35,765 nt of DNA from Acidobacteriota bacterium (GCA_025463165.1 JAOBAU010000432.1:1-35765); one strand, 5' to 3'; counted from the stretch's first letter, positions 8,999 through 19,476 are shown. Program-made: numbers and translations. The notes: generated from the sequence alone by a model not told the origin.

Positions 8999-10633
8999 GT
9001 GAATCGATTATTCCGAACTGCCTCCGTCACTTCCAGTGATCAAACACTCCGCACATTTACTCCGGCAGTCGCGGCCGTCGAACGCGAAGTTGCCGTTGCT
9101 TCGCTGCTGCTCGCACTGCTCAGCTTCGTGCGCGTGCTCTGCGTGTTTCTCTATCGGATCGATTCCGATGAGCCGCAACATCTGCACGTCGTGTGGGGAT
9201 GGGCGGCGGGACTTCGTCCTTATCGTGACGTTTTCGATAATCATCTGCCGCTGTTCCATTTCGTCACCGCGCCGCTGTTCCGGCTGCTGCCGCAATCGGC
9301 GCAGATTCTCACCGCCGCGCGGCTGGCGATGCTGCCGATCGGCTTCGCATCGATCGCGCTCACCGCGGTACTCGGCTGGCAGGTGGCGGGACGAAAAGGA
9401 TTCGCGTGGGCGGCGGTGCTCGCCAGCGCCTGTCCGCCGCTCGTGCTGAAGACGCTGGAGTTTCGCAACGACACGTTGTGGTGCGCACTGCTGCTCGCCG
9501 CGATGGCGTTGCTGCTCGCGCGGCAATCGCGCTGGCGAAGCTTCGCGATCGGCGTGCTCTCCGCGCTCGCGCTGCTGACGTCGGTGAAGACGGTCGTGAT
9601 CGCGCTCGCGGTGCTGCTCGCGCTGGCGACGGAACGTCTGCGTCGCGGCGGCGTGGTGAAGCGGCGCGAAGTTGCCTTGTTTGCGTGCGCGATCGCCGGC
9701 GGTTTGCTGCCGCTCGTCATCACCACGATCCTGCTCGCGCGCTCCGGCATCCTCGGCGATTTCGTGTACGGTGCGTTTGGCTACAACTTCCTCTTTCGCG
9801 TGCACGCGGCGCGGCGAATCGCCGGACTCGTTTTGCTGCCGCTGCTCGCGCTGTTCATCGGGCGCAACGCGTATCGGCTCGACGATCGCTCGCGTCCATT
9901 TCGCCTCGTCGCGCTGACGATCGCTTACTTCGTGATCGTTCTCCTTTGTCTATGGCCGGTGATTACGACGCGCGACTTCCTGCCGATCTTTCCGCTGCTG
10001 GCGGTCATCGCCGCGGTCTGGTTCACGGAGTCACGCTCGCGTTTCGAGTTGCTGCCGGCGGTCGCGATCGCCGGCATGCTGGCGACGTTGTTTCACGGCG
10101 ATCTGTGGCGTCCGCGATCCGCCGAACCGCAGCGCATCATCGCCGACGTGCTTCGACTGACGTCGCCGACCGATTACGTGATGGACCTGAAAGGCGAAAC
10201 GATTTTCCGCCGCCGTCCGGTGCCGATCATTCTCGAAGTCGTCGGCCGCGATCTGCTGCGCCGCGGAGTCATCAAAGACACGATTGCCGCGGAAATGATC
10301 CGTACGCGCACGTGCGTCGCCGTCCGCGATCTCGGTGCGTTCCCGCCCAACGCGTCCCGATTTCTGCGCGAGAACTTCGTTGACGCGGGAAGCGTTCGCG
10401 TCTGCGGAAAGCATCTCTCGCGCGTCGCCGCCGGAACCGACGTGACGTTCACGCTCGCGATCCCCGCGCGCTACGCGCTGCGCAGTCGTGAGCCGGCAAA
10501 CGGCGCGATGCTCGATGGTCGTCCGTTCACGGAGCCGCGATGGCTCGACGCGGGCACGCATACGTTCCGCGTCGCCGGCGATGCGGATGACGTCACGATC
10601 ATCTGGGAGAAGGCGCTGGCGCTCGATTCATGA
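8999..10633 (+). CDS. Polytopic GT-C/GT39-type glycosyltransferase-like membrane protein
   Basis: YRIDSDEPQHLHVVWGWAAGLRPYRDVFDNHLPLFHF (acidic motif in the first loop, typical of GT-C mannosyltransferase-type proteins), many TM helices. TTG 8870 is the ORF-track start; GTG 8999 is more plausible. Confidence 0.7.
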   Translation: MNRLFRTASVTSSDQTLRTFTPAVAAVEREVAVASLLLALLSFVRVLCVFLYRIDSDEPQHLHVVWGWAAGLRPYRDVFDNHLPLFHFVTAPLFRLLPQSAQILTAARLAMLPIGFASIALTAVLGWQVAGRKGFAWAAVLASACPPLVLKTLEFRNDTLWCALLLAAMALLLARQSRWRSFAIGVLSALALLTSVKTVVIALAVLLALATERLRRGGVVKRREVALFACAIAGGLLPLVITTILLARSGILGDFVYGAFGYNFLFRVHAARRIAGLVLLPLLALFIGRNAYRLDDRSRPFRLVALTIAYFVIVLLCLWPVITTRDFLPIFPLLAVIAAVWFTESRSRFELLPAVAIAGMLATLFHGDLWRPRSAEPQRIIADVLRLTSPTDYVMDLKGETIFRRRPVPIILEVVGRDLLRRGVIKDTIAAEMIRTRTCVAVRDLGAFPPNASRFLRENFVDAGSVRVCGKHLSRVAAGTDVTFTLAIPARYALRSREPANGAMLDGRPFTEPRWLDAGTHTFRVAGDADDVTIIWEKALALDS

Positions 10634-11992
10634 GCGGCGCGAGATGCCGAGCATCGACAGCTTTTCGTGCAGGTACGTGCGCTGGATGCCGAGGAGCTCG
10701 GCGGCGCGGCTGACGTTCCAGTTCGTGCGGCGCAGTGCGGTTTCGATGTACTCCTTTTCGCACTGCGTGCGGAACTCGCGCAGCGGCATCAGCTGCGCGG
10801 TCTCCGGAATGCGAACGAGTCCGGCTTCGGTGAGGCCGGTGCCGCTGGCGATCGACGTCGGCAATTGTTCGACGGTGATCGGATCGGTGCCGAATACCGA
10901 CAACCATTCCGCGACGTTGCGCAGCTCGCGGACGTTGCCCGGCCACTGAAACGCGGAGAGCACGTTCAGCACTGCCGGCTCGACCGACAACGCACCGCGC
11001 TGATTGCGTCCGGAAAAGTGCTGGAGAAATGCGGTGAAGAGGAGCGGGACGTCTTCCGGCCGTTCGCGCAATGGCGGGACGACGATCGGCACGGTCGAGA
11101 TTCGGAAGAAAAGATCTTCGCGAAATCGTCCGTCCTTCGTGAACTCTTCGAGCGATTGATGCGTGGCGGCGAGCACGCGCACGTTCACCGGGCGATCGGC
11201 CGCTTCGCCGACGCGGCGCACTTTGCCGTCTTCGAGCACGCGCAGCAGACGCGTTTGCAGCGCGAGATCCATGTCTCCGATCTCATCGAGGAACAGCGTT
11301 CCGCCATGCGCTTCTTCGAACAGTCCGCGCTTCGCGGTCTTCGCGTCGGTGAAGGCGCCGCGCGCGTGGCCGAACAGCTCATCTTCGATGAGGTTCTGCG
11401 GAATGGCGGCGCAGTTGAGGCGGATGAACGGCTGTCGCGCGCGGCGGCTCAGCCGATGAATCGCGCTCGCCACGAGCTCTTTGCCCGTTCCGCTTTCGCC
11501 GCGAATGAGGACGCGTGCGTCGGTCGGCGCCACTTTCGCGATGACACCGCGAATCGTTTCGAGCGCCTGCGACCTGCCGATCATCTGCTGCTCGCGCGAC
11601 CGGAGGTCGAGCAGCTGGCGTCGCAGCGACGCATCGTCGAGACAGTTGCGCACCGACTTCAGCAACCGTTCGCGGCTGAATGGTTTGTCGATGAAGTCAC
11701 GCACGCCGAGGCGGAGCGCTTCGACCGTTTCTGCCATCGACGCTTCGCCGGAGATGACGATCGACGGCGGCATCGCTTCGCCGACCATGCGAATCAGATC
11801 GATGCCGCTCATCCCTGGCAAACGGACGTCGACGAGCGCCATGTCGGGCTCGATCTCGTGCGGATTGCGGAGATGCGCGAGCGCTTCTTCGGCGCTGCGG
11901 AACGCGACGACGCCGTAGCCTTCCTCGCGCAGCCGGAGCGCGACGTTCGCGACGATCTTCTCGTCATCTTCAACAAGGAGGATCAGTTCCAT
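10628..11992 (-). CDS. NtrC-family sigma-54-dependent response regulator (REC-AAA-Fis)
   Basis: LLVEDDEKIVANVALRL; GESGTGKELVASAIH (Walker A); GAFTDAKTAKRG; GTLFLDEIGDMDL; C-terminal HTH NVSRAAELLGIQRTYLHEKL. Confidence 0.95.
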   Translation of the reverse strand: MELILLVEDDEKIVANVALRLREEGYGVVAFRSAEEALAHLRNPHEIEPDMALVDVRLPGMSGIDLIRMVGEAMPPSIVISGEASMAETVEALRLGVRDFIDKPFSRERLLKSVRNCLDDASLRRQLLDLRSREQQMIGRSQALETIRGVIAKVAPTDARVLIRGESGTGKELVASAIHRLSRRARQPFIRLNCAAIPQNLIEDELFGHARGAFTDAKTAKRGLFEEAHGGTLFLDEIGDMDLALQTRLLRVLEDGKVRRVGEAADRPVNVRVLAATHQSLEEFTKDGRFREDLFFRISTVPIVVPPLRERPEDVPLLFTAFLQHFSGRNQRGALSVEPAVLNVLSAFQWPGNVRELRNVAEWLSVFGTDPITVEQLPTSIASGTGLTEAGLVRIPETAQLMPLREFRTQCEKEYIETALRRTNWNVSRAAELLGIQRTYLHEKLSMLGISRRS

Positions 11993-13029
11993 CGCCGGTC
12001 CGTTTCTCCGAACATCATCACGAACGTCGCACCGGCGCCGGCGGTGCGCAGCAGCTTCAGATCGCCGCCGTGATCGAGCATGATCTTGCGCGAGATCGCG
12101 AGCCCGAGACCTTCGTCCGCGGGGCGTGTCGTCACGTAAGGATCGAAGATGCGCTCGCTCAGCGCGGCCGGCACGCCGCGTCCGTCATCGCGCGCGCGAA
12201 CTTCGATTGATGAACTGCCATCGATCGTGAACGTCATCGACTGCGCGCCGGCGGCGGCGCTGTTCGAGCAGAGATTGACGAGCACCTGGCGCAGCATGTC
12301 GCGATCGATGGCCGCGCTGCGGTCGCGTCCTTCCACGGCCAGCGTCATGCCGGGCCAGGCACCGGCGAACGTCGTGCAGAATTCGTCGAGCATGGCGCGC
12401 AGCGATTCGTTGCGGAGCACCGGCTTCCCAAGTCCGCCGAGCGATGCGAAGCCGCGCGTGAATTTCGCCAGCCGCTCCAGCTCTTCCGCGACGCTTTGAT
12501 GCGCGGCCGCGATCTCGCTCGATGTCGCGGACGCGCGAACGAGATCGCCGCTCCGCTCCAGTTCGAGACGCGCCGCGGTCAGCGGTCCTTTGATCTCGTG
12601 CGCCTGACGACGCGCCGTTTCCTGCAGCGCCGCGATCCGTTCGGCGAATGTGCGGCGCTCGTACAACTCCGCTCGCCGCTGGCGCAGCAGAATGACGAAT
12701 GCGGCGGCCGCGGATGCGAGCGCGAAGACGAGCACGAGGATCGTTTCGAAGCGCCGCACCATCCGCTCTTCTCCGCGGCGCAGGATCTCGATACGTGACA
12801 GGAGATGCTGCGCGTTGTCGAAGCGGCGCCGGTACTCGACGCTGTTCGCGGGATCGATTCGGCGCAGCGCGAGTTGATCGCTGCGATGCTGTTCGAGTGC
12901 TTCGCGCAGTTCCGGGCGCAGCGCGAGACCGAGCCAGACGCCGGAGATCTGATGGATGGCCAGCCAGAAGAGCAGCGTCGCCGCGGCGACGGCGAACGTC
13001 GAGAAGACGATCGGACGAAACGCTCTCAT
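11983..13029 (-). CDS. Membrane sensor histidine kinase, NtrY-like
   Basis: N-terminal TM, RRQAHEIKGPLTAARLEL H-box, VLVNLCSNSAAAGAQSM N-box, DDGRGVP, DEGLGLAISRKIMLDHGGDL; overlaps the NtrC-like gene (ATGGAACTGA). Confidence 0.88.
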   Translation of the reverse strand: MRAFRPIVFSTFAVAAATLLFWLAIHQISGVWLGLALRPELREALEQHRSDQLALRRIDPANSVEYRRRFDNAQHLLSRIEILRRGEERMVRRFETILVLVFALASAAAAFVILLRQRRAELYERRTFAERIAALQETARRQAHEIKGPLTAARLELERSGDLVRASATSSEIAAAHQSVAEELERLAKFTRGFASLGGLGKPVLRNESLRAMLDEFCTTFAGAWPGMTLAVEGRDRSAAIDRDMLRQVLVNLCSNSAAAGAQSMTFTIDGSSSIEVRARDDGRGVPAALSERIFDPYVTTRPADEGLGLAISRKIMLDHGGDLKLLRTAGAGATFVMMFGETDRRWN

Positions 13030-13604
13030 CGGAGCGGATGCTCCACGGTCCATTGCCACGACATGATCGGCCGCGCGGCGATCGTCGTCCCGATCAGCGC
13101 GTCGACGAGACCGCTCGTGCGCGCCGAGGTGCCGACGCCGCCCGCTTTCGAGACCCACTGCCGCGTTTCTTTTTCTTCGTCGGCGGAGAAGGGGAGGACG
13201 AGCAGATCGAGATCGAACTTCGCCGGCGACGTCGTCGTGGCGAAGAGACGCAGCGGCGTGCGCCACCACGTTTCGAGCGCGGCGCGCGACGGAAGCCGCT
13301 GGCGCTCGCCCGTTTTTCCCGCTTCGACGCGGCGGACCAGCCAGACTTCATCCCACAGGTCGTAACGAATCTCGAGCCGCGCCACGATCACCGCGGATTG
13401 CTGCCGCTGATGGATTTGCACGACGAACGTCGTCGTCAATCCGCTGCCGAGCTGTCTCGTGACTTTCGCGTCGCTGAGAATCGTCAGCGGCAATTCGGCG
13501 GCGATGATGTTTCCTGCCTGTGTGGTGAACGACGGTCGCGATTCCGCTGCCGCGAACGTTGCGGCGAGTGACAGCAGGACGACCGCTGCCGCGCGAATCA
13601 CCAC
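13026..13604 (-). CDS. Exported DUF4390-like protein
   Basis: GTG start overlapping upstream stop (GTGGTGA); signal peptide VIRAAAVVLLSLAATFAAAES; body resembles DUF4390 (LPLTILSDAKVTRQLGSGLTTTFVVQIHQ...RLEIRYDLWDEVWLV). Family assignment from memory of topology and gene context. Confidence 0.45.
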   Translation of the reverse strand: MVIRAAAVVLLSLAATFAAAESRPSFTTQAGNIIAAELPLTILSDAKVTRQLGSGLTTTFVVQIHQRQQSAVIVARLEIRYDLWDEVWLVRRVEAGKTGERQRLPSRAALETWWRTPLRLFATTTSPAKFDLDLLVLPFSADEEKETRQWVSKAGGVGTSARTSGLVDALIGTTIAARPIMSWQWTVEHPLR

Positions 13605-14881
13605 GCGTAGCCGACTCCCAGCCGCAACGTTCCCCACGCGTTGCGCCGCACCCAGCTCGTGCTGATCTGCGCGATCCGATCGTTCCGTTTGTGCAGCGGA
13701 AAGTTCCCCGGATCGTCGACGCTTTCCGAGATCGTGGTGTATCTCGCGCTGCACTCCAGACGCGAGTCGCCATCTTCGGCGCGTGCCGGTGCGAAGAGGC
13801 TTCGCGAAAATCCGGCCTCGATGCTCGCCTGCGTCGCGTGTCCGTCGCTCGTGCCGAGACCCGGATTCTTCCAGTCGATCACCGAGTCTCCGAGCACGAC
13901 CCTGGCGGAAACAGAGTTGCGGCTGGAGAGCTCGCGGTAATGCGCAGCGTCGATCGTCGCCGAGTAGATGCGGCTGTCGAGCGTCTGTTCCGTCGGGGTG
14001 CCGGACGGCGTGAACGTCGAGCGGACGTGACGATCGCCCCATGCGGTGCTCGGCGTAACGCTGATCACCGTTCCACGCGTCGGGAGGAACGGTTGGTTCG
14101 TCGTGTTGTACGACCACGTGACGCTGGCGAGGCGCTGGCGTTCTTCGCTGCGAATCGTTTCGAGCGTGAACGTGCCGTGGTCGAAGACGCCGGAATGTCC
14201 GGTCGAGCCGAGCGTCGTCTTCGCCACCTGAAACGTCAGCGTCTGATTCGCGGTGAGCGGAATGCCGGCCACGAGCTCCGGCGAGATGTCGTTCGTGCCG
14301 CGCTGGCCGACGGTGCGCCGCAGATTGATCGTCGCGAATGCGGAGGTGCCGAACAGATCGTATTGCGTGTATCCGACGTCGATGGTCGAGTAGTTGTCGA
14401 AGAAGTCGCGATCGAGATCGGAGCTCGACACCGCGATGTGTACCGCGCCGCGGCGGCTGACGAAATGTCGCAGGCCGGCCGTCCCGTAATTCGGTCCCAT
14501 GCTGATGCGATCGCTGTAGTCGGCGCGCAAGCCGGGATCGTTCAGCAGCGGCCGCGCATCGATGGAAAAGAAGAATGGTTTCGTCTCGCCGACCGTGATC
14601 ACGAGGACGTGTCGTCCGCGCTCCGATCCTTTCTCGAGCGCGAAGTCGGCGGAGAGAAGAAACGGCAGGCGAGTCAGCCGCGCCGCGGCGTCGCGCAGTT
14701 CGCGCTCGCTGTACGAGTTGCCCGCGTGCAGGCGCGACTCGGCGATCACGACTTCAGCGGAGACGCGATGCGCGTTCCGCACTTCGATCCGCTCGATGAG
14801 ATAGCTCGGCGAGCTCGCATCGTCGGCCACGGCGGCGGTGGCAGCGAGCAGGAGCAGTAAAGAAATGAGTGTCCGTTTCAT
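13598..14881 (-). CDS. Omp85/BamA-TamA-like outer-membrane protein with an N-terminal POTRA-like segment
   Basis: Signal peptide MKRTLISLLLLLAATAAVADD; POTRA-like YLIERIEVRNAHRVSAEVVIAESRLHAGNSYSERELRDAAARLTRLPFLLSADFALEKG; beta-strand-rich C-terminus ending GTLRLGVGYAW. Confidence 0.7.
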   Translation of the reverse strand: MKRTLISLLLLLAATAAVADDASSPSYLIERIEVRNAHRVSAEVVIAESRLHAGNSYSERELRDAAARLTRLPFLLSADFALEKGSERGRHVLVITVGETKPFFFSIDARPLLNDPGLRADYSDRISMGPNYGTAGLRHFVSRRGAVHIAVSSSDLDRDFFDNYSTIDVGYTQYDLFGTSAFATINLRRTVGQRGTNDISPELVAGIPLTANQTLTFQVAKTTLGSTGHSGVFDHGTFTLETIRSEERQRLASVTWSYNTTNQPFLPTRGTVISVTPSTAWGDRHVRSTFTPSGTPTEQTLDSRIYSATIDAAHYRELSSRNSVSARVVLGDSVIDWKNPGLGTSDGHATQASIEAGFSRSLFAPARAEDGDSRLECSARYTTISESVDDPGNFPLHKRNDRIAQISTSWVRRNAWGTLRLGVGYAW

Positions 14882-14904
14882 TGAGCCTCCTGCCGCCAGA
14901 CAGC

Positions 14905-14919
14905 GCGAGCAGTGTGCCA
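14905..14919 (-). promoter_or_regulatory. Candidate sigma-54 promoter (TGGCAC-N5-TCGC)
   Basis: Minus strand TGGCACACTGCTCGC: GG and GC dinucleotides separated by exactly 10 nt; predicted TSS about 12 nt before ATG 14881, with AGGAGG in between. Confidence 0.4.
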
Positions 14920-14942
14920 CGGACGAGTCGGCCTTCAGTTGT

Positions 14943-14950
14943 GCAATTGC
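14943..14950. promoter_or_regulatory. GCAATTGC palindrome upstream of the candidate sigma-54 promoter
   Basis: Perfect 8-bp palindrome read directly. Confidence 0.3.
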
Positions 14951-14976
14951 GCTTCTTAAACTACTGATATCAAGCA

Positions 14977-15002
14977 ACTTGCAGGCGGTAGCCCGCGCAA
15001 GT
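14977..15002. promoter_or_regulatory. Dyad ACTTGC-ag-GCGG-tagc-CCGC-GCAAGT (candidate enhancer or hairpin)
   Basis: 10 bp of complementarity with a 2-nt asymmetry; roughly 85-110 bp upstream of the predicted sigma-54 TSS. Confidence 0.4.
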
Positions 15003-15058
15003 CCCATGATCAAACTGTTCGGAATTCCTGACAGTCGACGTCCGTCAATCCTGCCACT

Positions 15059-18000
15059 TCAGCTTCCGATTCGTCCGACCGCTTCCGCCACGCTCCGCGT
15101 CAGATCCGACGGATCGAGCGGCTTCATGAGATAGCGCTGAAACCCTGCAGCGAGAATTCGGACGCGATCTTCCGTTCGTCCGAATGCCGTCACGGCGATG
15201 GCCGGCATCTGTTGCTCGCTGATGCGCAGCACGTTCCGAATGTCTTCGATGAGCGAGAAGCCGTCGCGGTCCGGCATGGCGATGTCGCTGATGAGCAGCC
15301 GCGGACGCGCGCGGCGAATCGCACCGAGCGCTTCATCGGCGGTGCTGACCGCGCGCACCGTTGCGCCGGCCTGTTCGAGCACGACCGTCAGCAGCCGTTG
15401 CGCCTGGCGCTCATCATCGACGACGAGAATGTCGATGCCGCTGAGATCGGGGAGATCGGCGCGCGGAAGAACGAGCTCCGGCATCGGCGCTTCGGGCGCG
15501 GCGGCGTTTTGCGCGGCGATCGGAATGACGACGGTGAACGTCGCGCCGCGGCCGAGTCCTTCGCTGGTGACGGTGACGCGTCCGCCGTGCAGCTCCGAGA
15601 TCTGTTTCACGATGGCGAGGCCGAGACCGAGTCCGCCGAACCGGCGCGTCGTCGTGCTGTCCGCCTGGCGGAAGCGCTCGAAGATGTACGGCAGGAACTC
15701 GGCGGCGATTCCTTCGCCGCTGTCGACGACCTGCACGGTTGCTTCGACCGCATTTCGTCCGGTGATGACGCGCACCGTTCCGCCGGCGCTCGTGAACTTC
15801 ACGGCGTTGTTGACGAGGTTCCAGACCACCTGCTGCAGCCGGTTCGGATCGCCGTTCACGATGAGCGCGTCGCGCAGCAGTTCCGTTTCGACGGCGACGC
15901 TTTTCGCGTTCGCCGCCGGCCGCACCGCTTCGACGGCGTTCGCCACGATCTCGTTGAGGTTGAGCTGCTCGATGGCCAGCCGCAGTTTGCCGAGCGTGAT
16001 GCGCGAGACGTCGAGGATGTCGTCGATCAGCTGTGCCTGGGCGCGCGAGCTGCGCTCGATGGCGTTGATCGCTTCGCCGATCATCGTGTCATCGAGTCCG
16101 CCGAGGCGGAGCATGCGCGCCCAGCCGAGGATGGAAGTCATTGGAGTACGTAACTCGTGAGAGAGCGTGGCGAGGAACTCGTCCTTGGCGCGGTTCGCCG
16201 CCTGCGCTTCCATGTAGAGCCGCGCGTTTTGTACGGCGACGCCGACGCGCGCGGCGATGTCCTCGATGAGCGGCAGATCGCGCTCGCTGAAGCGGCGGCC
16301 TGATGACGCGTGGACGAGCGTGATCGCGCCGAACACCTGACCGGCGGCGACGATCGGCACGACGATCAGCGAGCGCGGCTCGAGTTGCCGCGTCAGCGCG
16401 CGATGCTCTTCGTCGCCGGCCATCGTATCGAGCAGTTCCGGCGTGAGCTCTTCGATGATGCTCGGCCGTCCGCTGCTCATGACTTCGACGACCGGATCGT
16501 GTTCTGCCGGGATGCGATGATCGCGATGCAGCTCGGCGACGATCTCCGCTTTGTCGCCGTCCGCGAACGCGTGCACGAGTCGCCGATACGGCTCCTCTTC
16601 CTGCTTCACATCGATCACGCACCAGTCGGCGAGCCGCGGCACCGCGAGATGCGCGAGCCGCGTCAGAATCGTTTCCGGATCGAGCGATGACGTCAGCAGC
16701 ACCGACGCGTCGGCGAGGAACGCGGTCGCTTCTTCGGAACGCCGGCGATCGTCGATGTCGCTCGCGGCGCCGATCCATTCGCGTACCTGACCGTCCTCAT
16801 CGCGAAGCGCATAGCCGCGCGCGGCGAACCAGCGATACGCGCCGTTGCTGCTGCGCACGCGATATTCACCATTGAATGGCGAGCCGCTGCGCACCGACTC
16901 CTGCCACGCGTCGCGCACGCGATCGCGATCGTCGGGATGGACGGCGTCGAGCCAGCCGAACCCGCTCTGCTCCGCGGCGCTCTGTCCGGTCAGCTCCGAC
17001 CACGCCGGCACTTCCGCGGTGAACGCGCCGTCCGGCGCCGCGCTCCAGACGATTTGCGATGTGGCGGTAACGAGTGTGCGATAACGTTCTTCTTCGCGCC
17101 GCACGCGCTCCGCCGACTGTGTGGCATCGACGATCAGCCGCGCGTTGTCGATCGCGATCGCCGCCTGCGCCGCCACCCCCGCCACCAGCCTCTCGCTCTC
17201 CTCCGTAAACTTTCCCGCCTCGGCGTGACCGAAGAAAAGCCCGCCGATGACCGTGCCGCGCTTCGAGATCACCGGAACCGCGAGGTAGCTGACGACCGGC
17301 AGATGTCCGGCCGGCATGCCGTGATACGGCTCGTTTTTTCCGTAGCGCGGATCGTTGCGGATGTCCTCGCTGCGAACGATGCCCGCGCCGGAAAACGTCG
17401 GCGCGAAGATGGCCGTGTTGCGCGGCATCGGAAACTTCGAGAACGCTTCGCGCGGCACGCCGGAGATCGTGTAGAGCATGTACGACTCGCCGTTCTTGTC
17501 GACGACGTTGTAGAAGAACGCGCCGAACTGCGCGCCGGCCAGCTGCGTCGCGGCGTCGGTGATGAACTGCACGAGCTTGTTGACGTCGAGCTCCGCTGAC
17601 ATCACTTCGCTGACGTCGAGCAGCGTCTGCAAGAGGACGTTCTGCTGTTGCAGGACGGTCTCGCGCTCCGACAACTCGCCCTGCGCGCGCTTCAGCTCTT
17701 CGACGTCGGTACAGGTGCCGTACCAGCGGACGATCGCGCCGTTCGCGTCGCGCGCCGGGAGCGCGCGGCAAAGGTGCCAGCAATACGCGCCGGAGCGGTC
17801 GCGAAAACGGTATTCGATGTCGTACGGCTGGCCCGATTCGAGCGACGCTTTCCACATCGTGCGCGTCCGCTCGGCGTCATCCGGATGAAGGATGGGATCC
17901 CATCCGCTCGGCGTCCCGCGCGCGAAGCCGGTGAAGTCGTACCAGCGATCGTTGAAGTAATCGAAGGTGCCGTCGGGGCGCGCGCTCCAGACGATCTGCG

Positions 18001-18829
18001 GCATCGCGTTGGCGAGGTCGCGGTAACGGCGCTCCGATTCCGCGACGGCCGCGGCGAAGCGCTGCCGCTCGCTGGCGTCGATGACGACGCTGAGCCAGCC
18101 GAGGATCGAGCCGTCGTCGGCCACGAGCGACGAGCGCTCGATGGTGACCGGAAAGCGCTCGCCGTTTCGTCGCTGCAGTGTCAGCTCGATCCGCGCTTCG
18201 AGCTTTCCGGTTTTCGCCTCTTCGAAGAGCGCCTCGATATCGGCGAGATCTTCCGGCGGCCAGAATGGATACGGAGGCTCGGCCGCGCGCAACTCGTCTT
18301 CCGACCAGCCGACCATTTTCGAGAAGCTCGGACTGGCGTAGGTGATACGCCCGGTATTGCTGATGGCGACGATTCCGGCCGCCATCGAGCGCTCGATCGC
18401 GCCGCGAAAGCGAAGCTGATCGCGGAGCTCTCGCTCGGCGGTCGTGCGGATGGTGATGTCGCGCGAGATGACGATGGTGCCGGTGGAGTTCCCTTCGTCA
18501 TCGCAAAGCGGCGAGATGACGAAGTCGAAGGTGCGCTCGCCGTCCGGCAGCGGAAAGGTCACTTCGCGACGATTGGCTTTGCCGCTGGCCATGACCGCTT
18601 CACGCTCGGCGGCGAATTCCTGCTCGCGCTCGATGGCCAATCCGACTTCGCGATAGGTCCGTCCGAGCATCTCGGCGGGTGTCAGATTGAGCGCACGCGC
18701 TCCGGCATCGCTGACGAACGTATAGCGTCCGCCGCGATCCATCGCGTAGATGAGATCGGGCGTCGCGACGCCGAGCGTGCGCAGCACCAGCGTCGAGTCA
18801 ATCACCTGGAGAATTGCCGGGTCCGTCAC
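15059..18829 (-). CDS. Multi-PAS/GAF hybrid histidine kinase with C-terminal REC
   Basis: Several PAS/PAC blocks (e.g. [26 protein letters not shown]), two GAF-like segments, [73 protein letters not shown]. Confidence 0.93.
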   Translation of the reverse strand: MTDPAILQVIDSTLVLRTLGVATPDLIYAMDRGGRYTFVSDAGARALNLTPAEMLGRTYREVGLAIEREQEFAAEREAVMASGKANRREVTFPLPDGERTFDFVISPLCDDEGNSTGTIVISRDITIRTTAERELRDQLRFRGAIERSMAAGIVAISNTGRITYASPSFSKMVGWSEDELRAAEPPYPFWPPEDLADIEALFEEAKTGKLEARIELTLQRRNGERFPVTIERSSLVADDGSILGWLSVVIDASERQRFAAAVAESERRYRDLANAMPQIVWSARPDGTFDYFNDRWYDFTGFARGTPSGWDPILHPDDAERTRTMWKASLESGQPYDIEYRFRDRSGAYCWHLCRALPARDANGAIVRWYGTCTDVEELKRAQGELSERETVLQQQNVLLQTLLDVSEVMSAELDVNKLVQFITDAATQLAGAQFGAFFYNVVDKNGESYMLYTISGVPREAFSKFPMPRNTAIFAPTFSGAGIVRSEDIRNDPRYGKNEPYHGMPAGHLPVVSYLAVPVISKRGTVIGGLFFGHAEAGKFTEESERLVAGVAAQAAIAIDNARLIVDATQSAERVRREEERYRTLVTATSQIVWSAAPDGAFTAEVPAWSELTGQSAAEQSGFGWLDAVHPDDRDRVRDAWQESVRSGSPFNGEYRVRSSNGAYRWFAARGYALRDEDGQVREWIGAASDIDDRRRSEEATAFLADASVLLTSSLDPETILTRLAHLAVPRLADWCVIDVKQEEEPYRRLVHAFADGDKAEIVAELHRDHRIPAEHDPVVEVMSSGRPSIIEELTPELLDTMAGDEEHRALTRQLEPRSLIVVPIVAAGQVFGAITLVHASSGRRFSERDLPLIEDIAARVGVAVQNARLYMEAQAANRAKDEFLATLSHELRTPMTSILGWARMLRLGGLDDTMIGEAINAIERSSRAQAQLIDDILDVSRITLGKLRLAIEQLNLNEIVANAVEAVRPAANAKSVAVETELLRDALIVNGDPNRLQQVVWNLVNNAVKFTSAGGTVRVITGRNAVEATVQVVDSGEGIAAEFLPYIFERFRQADSTTTRRFGGLGLGLAIVKQISELHGGRVTVTSEGLGRGATFTVVIPIAAQNAAAPEAPMPELVLPRADLPDLSGIDILVVDDERQAQRLLTVVLEQAGATVRAVSTADEALGAIRRARPRLLISDIAMPDRDGFSLIEDIRNVLRISEQQMPAIAVTAFGRTEDRVRILAAGFQRYLMKPLDPSDLTRSVAEAVGRIGS

Positions 18830-18862
18830 TGTTGCCGCGAGGGCGATGCAGAAACGCTGCCC

Positions 18863-19051
18863 TTACTCGTCGCCGGTGCGCAGCGTCGCGTTCCAGTCGC
18901 CGTCGCGGTCGCGCGTCACCTCGACCTGCCACGGCTGGCAACAGACCGGACAATCCTGCACGTAGTGCTGGCGGCTGGCGCCGCTGTCTTCGACGTCGAG
19001 GTCGGCCGGCTCGCCGCAATACGGACAGGTGACAGCGATGTAGTCGGTCAT
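18863..19051 (-). CDS. CPXCG-motif Cys-rich small protein
   Basis: MTDYIAVTCPYCGEPADLDVEDSGASRQHYVQDCPVCCQPWQVEVTRDRDGDWNATLRTGDE; ATGA overlap with upstream gene. Confidence 0.8.
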   Translation of the reverse strand: MTDYIAVTCPYCGEPADLDVEDSGASRQHYVQDCPVCCQPWQVEVTRDRDGDWNATLRTGDE

Positions 19052-19476
19052 CGAAGTGCGAACAGCAGAGTAATGTCCGAGAAGCATTCCAGGAGAAAAA
19101 AGAGTCCCCACAGAAGCAGCAGTCCGTTGTTGATGAGGAGTGCGGCGACGATCGGCGCAAGCGCCAGCAGGAGCAACGGAAGCGCGAGGCTGACGCGGTG
19201 CGCGGTGATCGACATGGAAGGATTCATCTGCGCGCCGAATCCCATCCCGCTCCACGTCAGGCGAAGCGGCCGCCTCCAGACGATGACGTGCAGCAGCTCA
19301 TGAATGATCGCGCTGCCGAGCACGATGGCGATTGCCGCCGGCCACCCGCCGCGATGGCGATCGAGGTCGTCGAACGCGCTGCGATGGTGGAGTAGCTGGA
19401 AGAGGAAAAGCGACACGAGTATCACCGCGAAGATTGCGACGCCGCTGGCGATTCGATGACGATTGCTCGCCGCCAT
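19048..19476 (-). CDS. DUF3267-like putative membrane zinc metalloprotease
   Basis: Multi-TM protein with HELLHVIVW (HEXXH) motif after a hydrophobic segment. Confidence 0.65.
   Translation of the reverse strand: MAASNRHRIASGVAIFAVILVSLFLFQLLHHRSAFDDLDRHRGGWPAAIAIVLGSAIIHELLHVIVWRRPLRLTWSGMGFGAQMNPSMSITAHRVSLALPLLLLALAPIVAALLINNGLLLLWGLFFLLECFSDITLLFALR

Noticed and set aside
10667-12073. 468-aa plus-strand ORF
   Set aside because: Antisense to the NtrC-like AAA+ gene with intact Walker motifs.
13559-14860. 433-aa plus-strand ORF
   Set aside because: Shadow of the Omp85-like gene, Arg-rich, no signal or motif.
17648-19303. 551-aa plus-strand ORF
   Set aside because: Runs antisense through the multi-PAS kinase, CPXCG and DUF3267-like genes; no domain-like features.
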